Shown one piece after another: positions 43,499-52,308 of a stretch of 56,561 bases of DNA (position 1 is its first letter; every line of letters starts with the position of its first letter). This stretch comes from Thermoplasmata archaeon (GTDB lineage: Archaea; Thermoplasmatota; Thermoplasmata; Methanomassiliicoccales; Methanomethylophilaceae), in contig SUSW01000002.1 in the NCBI GenBank assembly GCA_015063235.1, positions 1 to 56,561 of the forward strand, in the 5' to 3' direction. Under the pieces are notes generated by a model that saw only the letters and a program-made list of their open reading frames with translations, was not told the origin of the DNA and made no database searches. The position numbers and the translations under genes were made by a program.

Positions 43499-43585
43499 GC
43501 ATTAGTGCCGACCCCTGAAAGAGAGGTCGGCAGTGATGCTAAGGTGGAGGTAATGCCCCATCCAGGAGGAAAAGAAAGGATGGGG
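43499..43585 (+). other. Two strong hairpins in an intergenic region
   Basis: GCCGACC/GGTCGGC (43507-43513 with 43525-43531, flanked by GCAT/ATGC) is followed by CCCCATCC/GGATGGGG (43556-43563 with 43578-43585). The second loop contains AGGAGG. A GGTGGAGGTA site before an ATG at 43553 could also start a 42-codon peptide running antisense into metY2. These may be terminators for the rrf2 transcript or a small structured RNA. Confidence 0.4.
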
Positions 43586-43614
43586 ATGATCAGTATTTGT
43601 AGGGTTATTTTCTA

Positions 43615-45000
43615 TCACTCCTTCTTTCCGAATATTTTTCCCAGGAATCCTTTCTTTTCTTCTTTCGATTCTTCCTTCTGATTAGTTCGGATCTTTGCGA
43701 ATGCCTGGTCAAGGTCAGCGATGATGTCGTTGATGTGCTCGGTACCGATGGACAGCCTAATGGTGGAGGGTGAGATTCCCTGTTCCTTCAGTTCAGCCTC
43801 GTTCAGCTGTGAGTGTGTGGTGGATGCAGGGTGGATGACCAATGACTTCACATCCGCGACATTTGCCAGGAGAGAGAACAGTTCGAGACTGTCTATGAAC
43901 TTCTTCGCATCCTCCTCAGTTCCATCGATATCGAAGGTGAATATGGATCCGGCACCGTTAGGGAAGTATCTGTTGTAGATTGCGTGTGTAGGCTGATCGG
44001 GGAATGAAGGGTGGCTGATGCTTCTGACCTTCTTGTTGTTCTTCAGGTAGTCCAATACCTTGAGGGTGTTCTCAACATGTCTGTCGACACGCAAGGAAAG
44101 AGTCTCCAATCCCTGCAACAGCACGAATGCTGTGACCGGGGAGATCGACGCTCCGGTATCACGGAGGAGTACTGCTCTGATCCTTGTTACGAATGCTGCG
44201 GGTCCAAGAGCTTTGTAGAAGCTCACGCCGTGGTAGCTCTCATCAGGTTCCGTGAGTCCGGGGAACTTTCCGTTGTCCCAATTGAACTTTCCTCCCTCGA
44301 TGATCAATCCTCCGAGAACGGTTCCATGTCCTCCGATGAATTTCGTTGCAGATTCGACTACGATGTCCGCTCCGTGTTCCAAAGGCCTTATGAGGTACGG
44401 GGTTGCGAATGTGTTATCGACTATCAGAGGGATTCCATGTTTGTGAGCGATCTCTGAAAGCTTCTCGAAATCGGATACATTGGAGTTAGGATTTCCCAGC
44501 GTCTCTGTGAACAGTGCTTTGGTCTTTTCATCTATCGCCTTCTCGATTGCATCGTAATCATCAGGTTCCACAAATTTCGTTGTGATCCCATAGGTAGGCA
44601 ATGTGTGCTGGAAGAGGTTGTATGATCCTCCGTAGATGGTTTTTGAGGACACGATGTTGTCCCCTGCGTGTGTGATGTTGAGGATCGTGTAAGTAATGGC
44701 AGCTGCGCCCGAAGCCAAGGCCAAAGCGGCCGAACCTCCCTCGAGAGCGGCGATACGCTTCTCGAGCACGTCCTGCGTCGTATTGGTGAGACGACCATAG
44801 ATGTTCCCTGCATCCCTCAGACCGAACCTGTCGGCTGCATGCTTGGAGTCATGGAACACGTACGAGGTGGTCAGGTAGATCGGGACAGCCCTGGAGTCCG
44901 TAACTGGATCGGGCTGCTCCTGACCTACGTGAAGCTGGAGAGTCTCGAATCTCTGATTCTTTGCGTTGTTTGGGCCTGTTGGAACGTTATCATTTGACAT
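43615..45000 (-). CDS. metY: Second O-acetylhomoserine sulfhydrylase (MetY paralogue)
   Basis: A 461-residue MetY paralogue of the gene at 17969. It has [29 protein letters not shown], the PLP Lys in [11 protein letters not shown] and [15 protein letters not shown]. It differs by an unusual Lys/Glu-rich tail of about 25 residues ([20 protein letters not shown]), probably for binding partners or membranes. The ATG at 45000 has GGAAGTGA 6 bases upstream. A palindromic operator and TATA box (near 45105-45133) imply a leader of about 80 bases containing GACATttgATGTC. Opposite orientation to metB. Confidence 0.9.
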   Translation of the reverse strand: MSNDNVPTGPNNAKNQRFETLQLHVGQEQPDPVTDSRAVPIYLTTSYVFHDSKHAADRFGLRDAGNIYGRLTNTTQDVLEKRIAALEGGSAALALASGAAAITYTILNITHAGDNIVSSKTIYGGSYNLFQHTLPTYGITTKFVEPDDYDAIEKAIDEKTKALFTETLGNPNSNVSDFEKLSEIAHKHGIPLIVDNTFATPYLIRPLEHGADIVVESATKFIGGHGTVLGGLIIEGGKFNWDNGKFPGLTEPDESYHGVSFYKALGPAAFVTRIRAVLLRDTGASISPVTAFVLLQGLETLSLRVDRHVENTLKVLDYLKNNKKVRSISHPSFPDQPTHAIYNRYFPNGAGSIFTFDIDGTEEDAKKFIDSLELFSLLANVADVKSLVIHPASTTHSQLNEAELKEQGISPSTIRLSIGTEHINDIIADLDQAFAKIRTNQKEESKEEKKGFLGKIFGKKE

Positions 45001-45062
45001 TTGTTTCACTTCCTTTTTTTTTGGGCGGCATCTCCGTCAATATTCTTATCCGAATATTTCAG

Positions 45063-45075
45063 TGACATTTGATGT
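45063..45075 (-). promoter_or_regulatory. Palindrome in the metY2 leader
   Basis: GACAT-TTG-ATGTC is a perfect 5-bp inverted repeat about 65 bases before the metY2 ATG, within the predicted leader. A second palindrome-like run (ATTCTTATCCGAAT, about 45041-45054) follows. Either could be an RNA hairpin or a protein site. Confidence 0.35.
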
Positions 45076-45101
45076 CGCTTCTGAATATCACTAACACACA
45101 A

Positions 45102-45743
45102 CTAGTATTTAATCAATTTCCTATATGAAAATAGGGAAATAGTTTGAAAGAGGCCTTTTGAGCCTCTTTCTGTAAAAAATCGATGAAAAATACTCAAAAA
45201 GTACTGATGTACTCTCGTATCATCTGTGAGCTCGGGATGGAAGGCGGTTGCCACCTGATTATTGTAACGAGCCGCGACTATCTTCTGATTTATTATAGAT
45301 AATGGTTCAACATCACCCCCTATATCAGTGAAGATAGGTGCACGAATGAATTCCATCTCCACATCCTTCAGGTCTCCGAAGTCTCCTCTAGCATTGAAAC
45401 TACCTAGTTGTCTTCCAAAGGCGTTACGCCTAACAGTGACCGGCATTGTCCCCAGGTGAACAGTTTCATCATCTTCGATCTTCTCAGCCAATAGGATCAT
45501 TCCTGCACAGGTGGCCAATACAGGCAGTCCGGCGCCAATCTTTGCTTTCAATTCATCGAGCATGCCGAAGTCCCTTAGAAGCTTCCCCTGGACGGTGGAT
45601 TCGCCACCGGGCAGGATTATCCCATCCATCCCCCGTTTCAGATCGTCCAGCGATCTGATCTCGAACCATTCCTCACCCAACCTGTCCAGAACGGCCTCGT
45701 GTTCTACGAAAGCACCCTGCAATGCCAGTACACCTACGACCAT
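45102..45743 (-). CDS. pdxT: PLP synthase glutaminase subunit PdxT
   Basis: Releases ammonia from glutamine for PdxS. The 213-residue product has LPGGESTVQGKLL, Cys79 in LATCAGMILLA and the His169/Glu171 pair in HPELTDD, a complete triad. Relatives end about 15-20 residues after HPELTDD (VHQYFLSIF); here the frame runs on about 25 residues to a TAG and includes a hairpin and the metY2 operator. TAG is rare in this window, so the tail may be a late extension. TAATG overlap with pdxS. Confidence 0.9.
   Translation of the reverse strand: MVVGVLALQGAFVEHEAVLDRLGEEWFEIRSLDDLKRGMDGIILPGGESTVQGKLLRDFGMLDELKAKIGAGLPVLATCAGMILLAEKIEDDETVHLGTMPVTVRRNAFGRQLGSFNARGDFGDLKDVEMEFIRAPIFTDIGGDVEPLSIINQKIVAARYNNQVATAFHPELTDDTRVHQYFLSIFHRFFTERGSKGLFQTISLFSYRKLIKY
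45117..45133. promoter_or_regulatory. Cluster-2 operator upstream of metY2
   Basis: TTTCCTATATGAAAATA on the plus strand; for the minus-strand metY2 it directly precedes a TATA box (ATTAAATAC). The same order, operator then TATA, is seen at 46669. It lies inside the end of pdxT. Confidence 0.6.
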
Positions 45744-46630
45744 TACTGACCGCGCTCCGCCATACGGATGTTGTTCAATTTGTCTATCTCATCCTTGTTG
45801 ATCCCAACCATTGCTTCACCAAGATCCTCCGAGACCTCGGCCAGAATCTTCGGATTGTTGTAGTTGGTGACAGCCTTCACTATCGCCTCAGCTCTCTTCG
45901 AGGGATTGCCAGATCTGAATATCCCTGAGCCTACGAAAACCCCCTCGGCTCCAAGCTGCATCATGAGTGCTGCATCTGCCGGCGTTGCGACTCCTCCTGC
46001 GGCGAAGTTCACAACAGGGAGTCTTCCGTTATCATGTACATATTGTGCCAATTCTACAGGCACTGCGAGCTTCTTTGCGAATTCGTATACCTCGTCATCC
46101 CTGATCGCCTTGAGCCTGGCGATATCTGAATTCATCGACCTCATGTGGGAGACCGCCTGGACCACATCGCCGGTACCTGGTTCTCCTTTGGTCCTTATCA
46201 TGGATGCTCCTTCTGCGATCCTTCTCAATGCCTCTCCGAGATCCCTCGCACCGCAGACGAATGGTACCTTGAACTGCCTCTTATCGATGTGATAAACATC
46301 GTCGGCGGGAGAGAGGACCTCACTCTCATCGATGTAATCGATTTCGATTGCCTCTAGGATCTGGGCCTCGACGAAGTGTCCGATACGGACCTTTGCCATC
46401 ACAGGAATGGAAACTGCATCCTGTATCCCCTTGATCATCTTGGGATCGGACATCCTCGATACTCCCCCTGCAGAACGGATATCTGCAGGTATCCTCTCCA
46501 GAGCCATCACCGCGCATGCTCCAGCATCTTCGGCTATCGCCGCCTGTTCCGGCGTGGTCACATCCATGATCACTCCGCCTTTCAACATCTGTGCTAATTC
46601 CTTGTTCAGACCGTATCTTTCTTGGGCCAT
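45743..46630 (-). CDS. pdxS: PLP synthase synthase subunit PdxS
   Basis: Makes pyridoxal phosphate from ribose 5-phosphate, glyceraldehyde 3-phosphate and ammonia. The 295 residues are nearly invariant in this family: Asp23 in [20 protein letters not shown], Lys80 in [21 protein letters not shown] and [15 protein letters not shown]. It overlaps pdxT by TAATG. It diverges from metB across a region with the cluster-2 palindrome, placing cofactor supply together with the PLP-dependent sulfur enzymes. Confidence 0.96.
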   Translation of the reverse strand: MAQERYGLNKELAQMLKGGVIMDVTTPEQAAIAEDAGACAVMALERIPADIRSAGGVSRMSDPKMIKGIQDAVSIPVMAKVRIGHFVEAQILEAIEIDYIDESEVLSPADDVYHIDKRQFKVPFVCGARDLGEALRRIAEGASMIRTKGEPGTGDVVQAVSHMRSMNSDIARLKAIRDDEVYEFAKKLAVPVELAQYVHDNGRLPVVNFAAGGVATPADAALMMQLGAEGVFVGSGIFRSGNPSKRAEAIVKAVTNYNNPKILAEVSEDLGEAMVGINKDEIDKLNNIRMAERGQ

Positions 46631-46668
46631 AACAGGTCAATATCTATAGCAGTATAAGAAATTACATA

Positions 46669-46685
46669 TTTCCTATATGAAAATG
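46669..46685. promoter_or_regulatory. Cluster-2 operator between pdxS and metB
   Basis: TTTCCTATATGAAAATG directly precedes the metB TATA box (TAAAATAC, 46687-46694), which is 26 bases from a leaderless ATG at 46716. The site is also upstream of pdxS on the other strand. Confidence 0.65.
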
Positions 46686-46715
46686 GTAAAATACTAAGTT
46701 TGAATACACCTAAAT

Positions 46716-47888
46716 ATGAACAATCTAAGAACCGGCGAGAAATACTCGTTGAATACAACTCTGATCCATGGCGGGAACCAGATCGATGAGCGTACTGGTG
46801 CCGTAAACGTCCCCATCTATCAGACGTCCACCTATAAACAGGACGGTATCGGAAAGAACAGGGGATTCGAATACTCACGTACAGGTAATCCTACCAGGAA
46901 GGTACTGGAGGACCTCATTGCAGATCTTGAAGGCGGATTAGCGGGATTCGCATTCGCCTCCGGAATGGCGGCGATCACAACAGTGCTCTCCCTATACAAA
47001 TCGGGCGACAGGATAATCATCTCCCATAACGTATACGGGGGAACATATCGCGTCCTTGACAAGGTGTTCAAGAACTTCGGAATCAATTATACCATATTGG
47101 AATCTGAGGATCCTGAGTATCTAAGTAAGGTGATAACGGATGATGTGAAGGCATTATTGCTGGAGAGTCCCGCTAACCCCTTGATGTCCATCACCGACAT
47201 TAGGGCCTTCTCGAAAGTAGCGCATGAGAAAGGTGTGAAGGTCATCGTTGACAACACGTTCATGACACCTTACCTGCAGCGTCCTCTTGAACTTGGAGCG
47301 GACATCGTTATCCACAGCGGAACCAAATATCTGGGTGGCCACAGTGATCTCGTTGCAGGATTGGTTGTTGTCAATGATAAGGAGGACGCAGAGAGGCTGG
47401 CATTCCTCCAGAATGCTACAGGCGGAGTACTTCAGCCGTTCGACTCGTTCCTGCTCATCCGCGGTATCAAGACGCTATCCGTCAGACTCGATAGGCATGT
47501 GGAGAATGCCTACAGGATTGCGAGATATCTAGAGTCGAACGATGACGTCTCAAAAGTGTATTACCCTGGTCTGGAAACCGATCCGGGATATGCGGTCAAT
47601 TCAAAGCAGGCGAAGAATGGAGGGGCCATGATATCCTTCGAATTGAAAGACGGACACGACCTCAACAGATTCTTCGAATCCCTCGAGCTGATCAATCTCG
47701 CAGAGAGCCTTGGGGGTGTGGAGTCACTGATATGCCATCCGTCGACCATGACCCATGCATCAATACCTGAGAACATCAGAAAAGCGGTAGGGATCACTGA
47801 CGGATTGATCCGCCTTTCCCCGGGAATCGAGGACGTAGAGGACATCATCAATGACCTGGACCACGCAATAAGGGAGTCTAGAGTATGA
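46716..47888 (+). CDS. Cystathionine gamma-synthase/gamma-lyase
   Basis: A 390-residue PLP enzyme of the transsulfuration family. YSRTGNPTRKVLEDLI, FASGMAAITT, SHNVYGGTYRVL, Lys204 in IHSGTKYLGGHSD and HPSTMTHASIPENIR are all present. With the adjacent CysK2 it resembles bacterial mccB-mccA (reverse transsulfuration, homocysteine to cysteine), so a gamma-lyase role is plausible; synthase cannot be excluded. Leaderless start behind the cluster-2 operator. ATGA overlap with the next gene. Confidence 0.88.
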   Translation: MNNLRTGEKYSLNTTLIHGGNQIDERTGAVNVPIYQTSTYKQDGIGKNRGFEYSRTGNPTRKVLEDLIADLEGGLAGFAFASGMAAITTVLSLYKSGDRIIISHNVYGGTYRVLDKVFKNFGINYTILESEDPEYLSKVITDDVKALLLESPANPLMSITDIRAFSKVAHEKGVKVIVDNTFMTPYLQRPLELGADIVIHSGTKYLGGHSDLVAGLVVVNDKEDAERLAFLQNATGGVLQPFDSFLLIRGIKTLSVRLDRHVENAYRIARYLESNDDVSKVYYPGLETDPGYAVNSKQAKNGGAMISFELKDGHDLNRFFESLELINLAESLGGVESLICHPSTMTHASIPENIRKAVGITDGLIRLSPGIEDVEDIINDLDHAIRESRV

Positions 47889-48796
47889 CGTTGTATGGTT
47901 CGGTAGAAGAACTGATAGGCAACACTCCGCTAATCGAACTGAAGCACATGGGATATCCGGAAGGTGTCAGGGTGTTCGCGAAGCTGGAGCTGAGCAACCC
48001 TGCAGGAAGCGTCAAGGACCGTGTAGGAATGTATATGATCAGAGATGCGGAGGAGAAAGGACTTCTGAAAGAGGGCTCCACTATAGTCGAGGCCACAGCG
48101 GGAAACACCGGGATCGGGATCGCACTGGCGGCCCTGAACAAGGGCTACAAGGTGATATTCACCGTCCCTACCAAATTCTCAGAGGAGAAACAGATAATCA
48201 TGAGGGCGCTGGGCGCGGAGATCGTGAACACCCCGAAGGAAGAGGGGATGCTGGGCGCGGTCGCTGAAGCCGAACGCATCAAAGCGCACATTCCTGATGC
48301 GATATCCCTCAAGCAATTCGAGAACATGAGCAATCCACGCAGTCACTTCGAGACTACCGGTCCAGAGATCTATCGTGACCTTGACGGAAGGATCGACTAC
48401 GCCGTCATGGGTGCAGGGAGCGGAGGCACATTCTCCGGGATTGTCGGATATCTCAAGAGCAGAAATCCGAGCATCCAAGGAGTGCTGGCCGATCCTGTCG
48501 GATCCATTATCGGAGGTGGGGAGAAGGGAGAATACGTGATCGAGGGGATAGGTAACGATTTCATCGCCAAGACGATGGACACCTCTCTTATTGATCGGGT
48601 ATACAAGGTCACCGATAAGGAGGCATACGAGGCGTGCCGTGAGCTGGCGAAGAAAGAGGGTATACTAGCGGGGCAGTCTTCAGGGGCCGCACTGGTGGCC
48701 GTGAGGAGGTTGGCGAACGATGTAGGTACGGGAAACATCGTGACCGTTCTTCCCGATAGAGGTGACAGGTATTTGAGCAAGGGATTGTTCGGTTGA
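47885..48796 (+). CDS. CysK-family enzyme (cysteine synthase or cystathionine beta-synthase, MccA-like)
   Basis: A 303-residue fold-II PLP enzyme. Lys44 in NPAGSVKDR binds PLP; ATAGNTGIGIALA, GAGSGGTFSGIVGYL, GQSSGAALVAVRR and LPDRGDRYLSKGLF complete it. VEGIGNDF and the DPVGS loop resemble MccA/CBS-like members. Translationally coupled to the transsulfuration enzyme (ATGA), so it may make cystathionine from homocysteine and serine or acetylserine. The following regulator gene starts within 70 bases. Confidence 0.9.
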   Translation: MTLYGSVEELIGNTPLIELKHMGYPEGVRVFAKLELSNPAGSVKDRVGMYMIRDAEEKGLLKEGSTIVEATAGNTGIGIALAALNKGYKVIFTVPTKFSEEKQIIMRALGAEIVNTPKEEGMLGAVAEAERIKAHIPDAISLKQFENMSNPRSHFETTGPEIYRDLDGRIDYAVMGAGSGGTFSGIVGYLKSRNPSIQGVLADPVGSIIGGGEKGEYVIEGIGNDFIAKTMDTSLIDRVYKVTDKEAYEACRELAKKEGILAGQSSGAALVAVRRLANDVGTGNIVTVLPDRGDRYLSKGLFG

Positions 48797-48864
48797 ACAA
48801 TTCCCTTCGGAAAATAGGTGAATCTGCATCAACACTAATAAACGAAGAAGTGATTCACACGGTC

Positions 48865-49323
48865 GTGAATGTATCAACCAAGACCAGATATGCGTTGCGC
48901 ATGTTGGTAGACATCGCAGCCTTCCAGGATTCAGGGAAAGTGAAGATCAAGGACATCTCCGCTCGCCAGGATATTTCCATCAAGTATCTGGAGCAGATAG
49001 TCACGATGCTGTCCAAGGCGGATATTGTCAAGGGCGAGAGAGGACCGCAAGGAGGATATGTTCTCTCACGTCCCGCTTCAGAGATCACTGTCGCTGAAGT
49101 GGTCATGAATATCGAGGGAACGATGGCTCCGGTGCCGTGTATCAGGGATGGGAATGTTGACTGTCAGAGGAAGGATCGCTGTACCACATTGGATATGTGG
49201 CTGAGGATAGAGAAGGCCGTCATGGAGATTATGAACGAGACCACCATCCAAGACCTTCTGAACGATGCCAATTCCAAAGGGATCATCAGGATCCAGGATT
49301 CCATGCCTGAGTACGTCATCTGA
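48865..49323 (+). CDS. Rrf2-family regulator with Cys triad (cluster 2)
   Basis: A 152-residue regulator, likely starting at GTG 48865 (VNVSTKTRYALRMLVDIA), 28 bases after ACTAATAAA; earlier in-frame starts exist. ISIKYLEQIVTMLSKADIV is the recognition area, and RGPQGGYVLSRP the wing. Cys92-x7-Cys100-x5-Cys106 is the IscR-type triad with slightly wider spacing than the cluster-1 paralogue. Co-directional with metB-cysK2. I infer that it reads the TTTCCTATATGAAAATA-type sites around it. Confidence 0.83.
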   Translation: MNVSTKTRYALRMLVDIAAFQDSGKVKIKDISARQDISIKYLEQIVTMLSKADIVKGERGPQGGYVLSRPASEITVAEVVMNIEGTMAPVPCIRDGNVDCQRKDRCTTLDMWLRIEKAVMEIMNETTIQDLLNDANSKGIIRIQDSMPEYVI

Positions 49324-49827
49324 CACCAGTTTCTTCGGAGTCGTCGGTGGGAAGATACGACAGGCAATTCTGGAGTTCACCGTTCTCACTCTAGCCGGAA
49401 TCGGTAAGCTAGTGATATCGATTAAGATGTACTGGATATCACCAATTTGAACCGTTAGTTCATCCGTTGTGAGCATGTTCTGTCAGTAGAGGAATTAGAC
49501 ATAAATCTGGGATGATGGCTGAATGGATTCGGACCATCAACCCTGAAGTCGAGGTTGAATACCATGTGGGAAAATTCGATGCAAGCACTTGCAGCATCAT
49601 GGTGGACTGAAACCTGTAGCTATAGAGCTGAAACCAGCTCCTGGTTTTGCAGTGGAGCGCGATACCTTGAACGGAATCTGAAAGCCATGTGGAAGTCTAA
49701 TGCCTCCGCCTAATGCTAGGATTGCTTTCTTCTCTACCAGCTCACTACTGCTGTTTTCCCGATATCGTGCCCTTTGATTATTGATCCGTCGCTCTTAGTT
49801 GGACGTTATTCAATTTATATTAACCTA
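49324..49827. other. Intergenic region without a recognisable gene
   Basis: No convincing coding frame; a plus-strand frame at 49265-49450 has no start signal and is a shadow of the regulator end. A perfect hairpin AAACCAG-CTC-CTGGTTT is at 49631-49647, with repeated CTGAAACC around it (about 49608 and 49628), so a structured RNA is possible. The last 60 bases are very AT-rich. Confidence 0.4.
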
Positions 49828-49844
49828 TATTCATATATGAAATA
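49828..49844. promoter_or_regulatory. Cluster-2 operator upstream of gamma-lyase-like gene
   Basis: ATTCATATATGAAATAT contains the perfect palindrome TTCATATATGAA and matches the other cluster-2 sites. A TATA-like ATGTATTAT follows at about 49844-49852, then an AGGTGA site before ATG 49881. Confidence 0.6.
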
Positions 49845-49880
49845 TGTATTATTATCAAACTACACAATACAGGTGACCAA

Positions 49881-51059
49881 ATGACGAACGAGTACGGTTT
49901 CAGAACCAGAGCAGTACATGTAGGGAACGAGATTGATGAGGGGACAAAGGCCCTCAAGAGGCCCATCAACATGGCAAACAGTTACGAGTTACCTTATGAC
50001 CCCTCATCATTGAACTGGAGCGATGCCGGTTCCAATCTGTATACTCGTAACGGCGGAACCAACCAGAAATATCTTCAAGAGAGACTGGCCTCGTTGGAAG
50101 GTGGAGAGGATTGTATCGTTCTAGCATCAGGAGTATCTGCCCTATCCGCACTTTTCTTCGCCAATCTGAACTCTGGCGATCATATCGTCTTCTCGGACAT
50201 AACCTATATTGCTACATACAGGCTCCTGAATGAACTGTTCAACAACAAGTATGGTGTGGAAACAACCATGGTCGACACTTCCAATCCGGAGAACGTCAGG
50301 AAGGCTTTAAGACCGAACACCAAACTGGTCCATATCGAAACCCCTGGTAACCCCACTCTCAAGATATCGGATATCCGGAAGATTGCCGAGATATGCCATG
50401 CGAACGGTACAAAGCTATCAGTGGACAATACGTTCGCATCGCCTTATAATCAGAGGCCGATAGAACTAGGTGCGGATTTCTGTGTGGAATCATTGACCAA
50501 ATATGTCAACGGACACGGCGATGCAATGGGCGGTGCCATAATAGGGAGGAAATCCGATCTTGACGAGATACGGGCACAGTCGCAGATCAACCTGGGCGGT
50601 GTCATCAGTCCCTTCAACGCTTGGCTGATCATGAGAGGATCCGTTACGCTCCCATTGAGGATGAGGGCACACAACGAGAATGCGATGGAGATCGCAAAGC
50701 ATCTGAAATCCCTTCCCTGTGTCAGCTTCGTCTCCTATCCGGGATTGGATGACGATCCAGGCCACGAGATCGCATCCAGACAGATGTCACCGGGTTACGG
50801 AGGAATGATTTCCTTCGGACTCAAGGCTAACCATGATCAGCACAACGAGTTCGTCAGCCATCTCAAGATCATCGTATCGGCGGTATCCCTCGGACACGAT
50901 GAATCGCTGATTGTCTTCCTGGGGGAGGATGATGAGCGCCAATATCTGTTCGATGACAGGTTTAGCAACGGATTCTTCAGATTTAGTGTAGGTATCGAGG
51001 ATGTCGGGGACTTGATCGAAGACATCGATCAGGCTCTGAAGCAGATCGGCCTTCTTTGA
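49881..51059 (+). CDS. Cys/Met metabolism PLP enzyme (gamma-lyase-like)
   Basis: A 392-residue member of the transsulfuration family, distinct from the three others here. LYTRNGGTNQKYLQERL replaces the usual YxRxxNPT, VLASGVSALSALFF and FSDITYIATYRLL follow, and Lys207 lies in VESLTKYVNGHGD. The C-terminal SLIVFLGEDDER lacks the usual HPASxTH, so substrate choice is likely different (for example another thiol amino acid). In operon with larE, 4 bases apart, suggesting it may free sulfur for that pathway. A GGTGA site precedes the ATG. Confidence 0.85.
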   Translation: MTNEYGFRTRAVHVGNEIDEGTKALKRPINMANSYELPYDPSSLNWSDAGSNLYTRNGGTNQKYLQERLASLEGGEDCIVLASGVSALSALFFANLNSGDHIVFSDITYIATYRLLNELFNNKYGVETTMVDTSNPENVRKALRPNTKLVHIETPGNPTLKISDIRKIAEICHANGTKLSVDNTFASPYNQRPIELGADFCVESLTKYVNGHGDAMGGAIIGRKSDLDEIRAQSQINLGGVISPFNAWLIMRGSVTLPLRMRAHNENAMEIAKHLKSLPCVSFVSYPGLDDDPGHEIASRQMSPGYGGMISFGLKANHDQHNEFVSHLKIIVSAVSLGHDESLIVFLGEDDERQYLFDDRFSNGFFRFSVGIEDVGDLIEDIDQALKQIGLL

Positions 51060-51063
51060 TAAC

Positions 51064-51828
51064 ATGAGCGACTACCTCGATCATCTTCTAGGATATTTGT
51101 CCGAAATTCCTAAGACAGCTTTGGCCTTCTCAGGAGGTACGGACTCTAACTTTCTTCTGTGGGCATGCAGAGAAGCAGGAACGGATGTCGTACCGATATT
51201 CGTCAGAGGGGATTTCCAAACCGAAGAGGAATTCTTACACGCGATCAGTGCAGCATCCTATCTTGGAAAGGATCTGAAGATCATCGAAGTGGATACATTG
51301 TCCTTTGAAGATGTAATCAGTAACACACCAGACAGGTGTTATCTGTGCAAGAGGCGCGTATTCACCCTTATCAAAGATATGTCGGCAGCCGAAGGTTACG
51401 AATGTGTCATAGATGCTACGAATGCATCTGACGACCCGTCCACACGTCCAGGTATGCGTGCTTTGACGGAATTGGGAATCGTCTCCCCTCTCAGGGAATG
51501 TGGTCTGACAAAACCTATCGTCAGGGAACTTTCCAAAAGAGCTGGATTGGACAACTGGAACACACCATCCAACTCGTGTCTCGCAACACGTATCCCAGTG
51601 GGCACCAGGATCACAGCCGAGAATCTCCACATGGTCGAGATAACGGAAAGCAGGCTAAGGTCCTTCGGACTAAAGGATTTTCGTGTTCGCTCTCTGGGAA
51701 ACAAGGCCAGATTGGAAGTCGTTTCAGCTGAGAGAAAAATCCTTGAGGATCACAAATCATCGATAGAGAGGATCGTGCTCGATGAATACGACTCGGTAGA
51801 ATACGGAACAAGACAGCCGGGTCTTTGA
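51064..51828 (+). CDS. larE: LarE-type sulfur transferase, three-cysteine form
   Basis: A 254-residue PP-loop ATPase that in lactate racemase maturation supplies sulfur to the nickel-pincer cofactor. SGGTDS (23-28) is the PP-loop. Cys92 and Cys95 (DRCYLCKRR) and Cys172 (SNSCLATRIPVG) give three cysteines, the form that binds a [4Fe-4S] cluster and does not sacrifice its own Cys; the one-Cys form does. No larB/larC is in the window, so its target may be another cofactor. Coupled to the gamma-lyase-like gene. Confidence 0.88.
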   Translation: MSDYLDHLLGYLSEIPKTALAFSGGTDSNFLLWACREAGTDVVPIFVRGDFQTEEEFLHAISAASYLGKDLKIIEVDTLSFEDVISNTPDRCYLCKRRVFTLIKDMSAAEGYECVIDATNASDDPSTRPGMRALTELGIVSPLRECGLTKPIVRELSKRAGLDNWNTPSNSCLATRIPVGTRITAENLHMVEITESRLRSFGLKDFRVRSLGNKARLEVVSAERKILEDHKSSIERIVLDEYDSVEYGTRQPGL

Positions 51829-52308
51829 ATCAGATCGTTCCGAATGTACAAGCGGATTTCGTTCTTGCGTTCCTTTGCAAGGGGCGATTCTGAACCTATG
51901 ATTAACGCAGACACTGTTGTAAATAGCTAGGACTCTTAGGAAAAGCATCGTGTTCATGACAGAACCGCTAATGCAACCGCTACGCGATACCATTCTTTCA
52001 TCTGTGAGAATGATAGCGTCATGAATCTGGAGAGAGATTCGAATAAGAAACAGATGGCTAACCAGAACCATGGCTTTCCATCTAGCCGGTTAAATGAACA
52101 TTACTTCCCATATGAGCATATAAACCGCGACACTTAGGATGCCTGCAATCATCCTGTGGAAACTAACGAAGAAATAGCAGAAACTGGAACGGTGAAAACG
52201 CACCATCTTTAACGGTACAACTGTTGCTTGATTTTCTCATCGATCGAAGGCTTGTCCTGTTTTCTCCGATGGCAGACTCGTCCTCGATCGATGAAGTTTG
52301 GTTTGTGA
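51829..52308. other. Intergenic region with a degenerate operator and an inverted repeat
   Basis: No good gene. TTCCCATATGAGCATA (about 52106-52121) matches the cluster-2 motif at 13 of 16 places and is followed by CATATAAAC, so a transcript may start near 52145. TCATCGATCGA (52237-52247) and TCGATCGATGA (52284-52294) form a perfect 11-bp stem with a 36-base loop. A tiny frame from 52139 (12 codons to TAG) is not convincing. A small RNA is possible. Confidence 0.4.

Noticed and set aside
49265-49450. A plus-strand frame after the second regulator
   Set aside because: It begins inside the regulator in another frame, and no family likeness was seen.
51757-52071. A minus-strand frame after larE
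   Set aside because: It overlaps the larE end antisense, has no start signal and a random-looking composition.
52139-52177. A 12-codon leaderless peptide with an internal TAG
   Set aside because: Spacing to the TATA box is short (about 19 bases) and the peptide has no recognisable feature.
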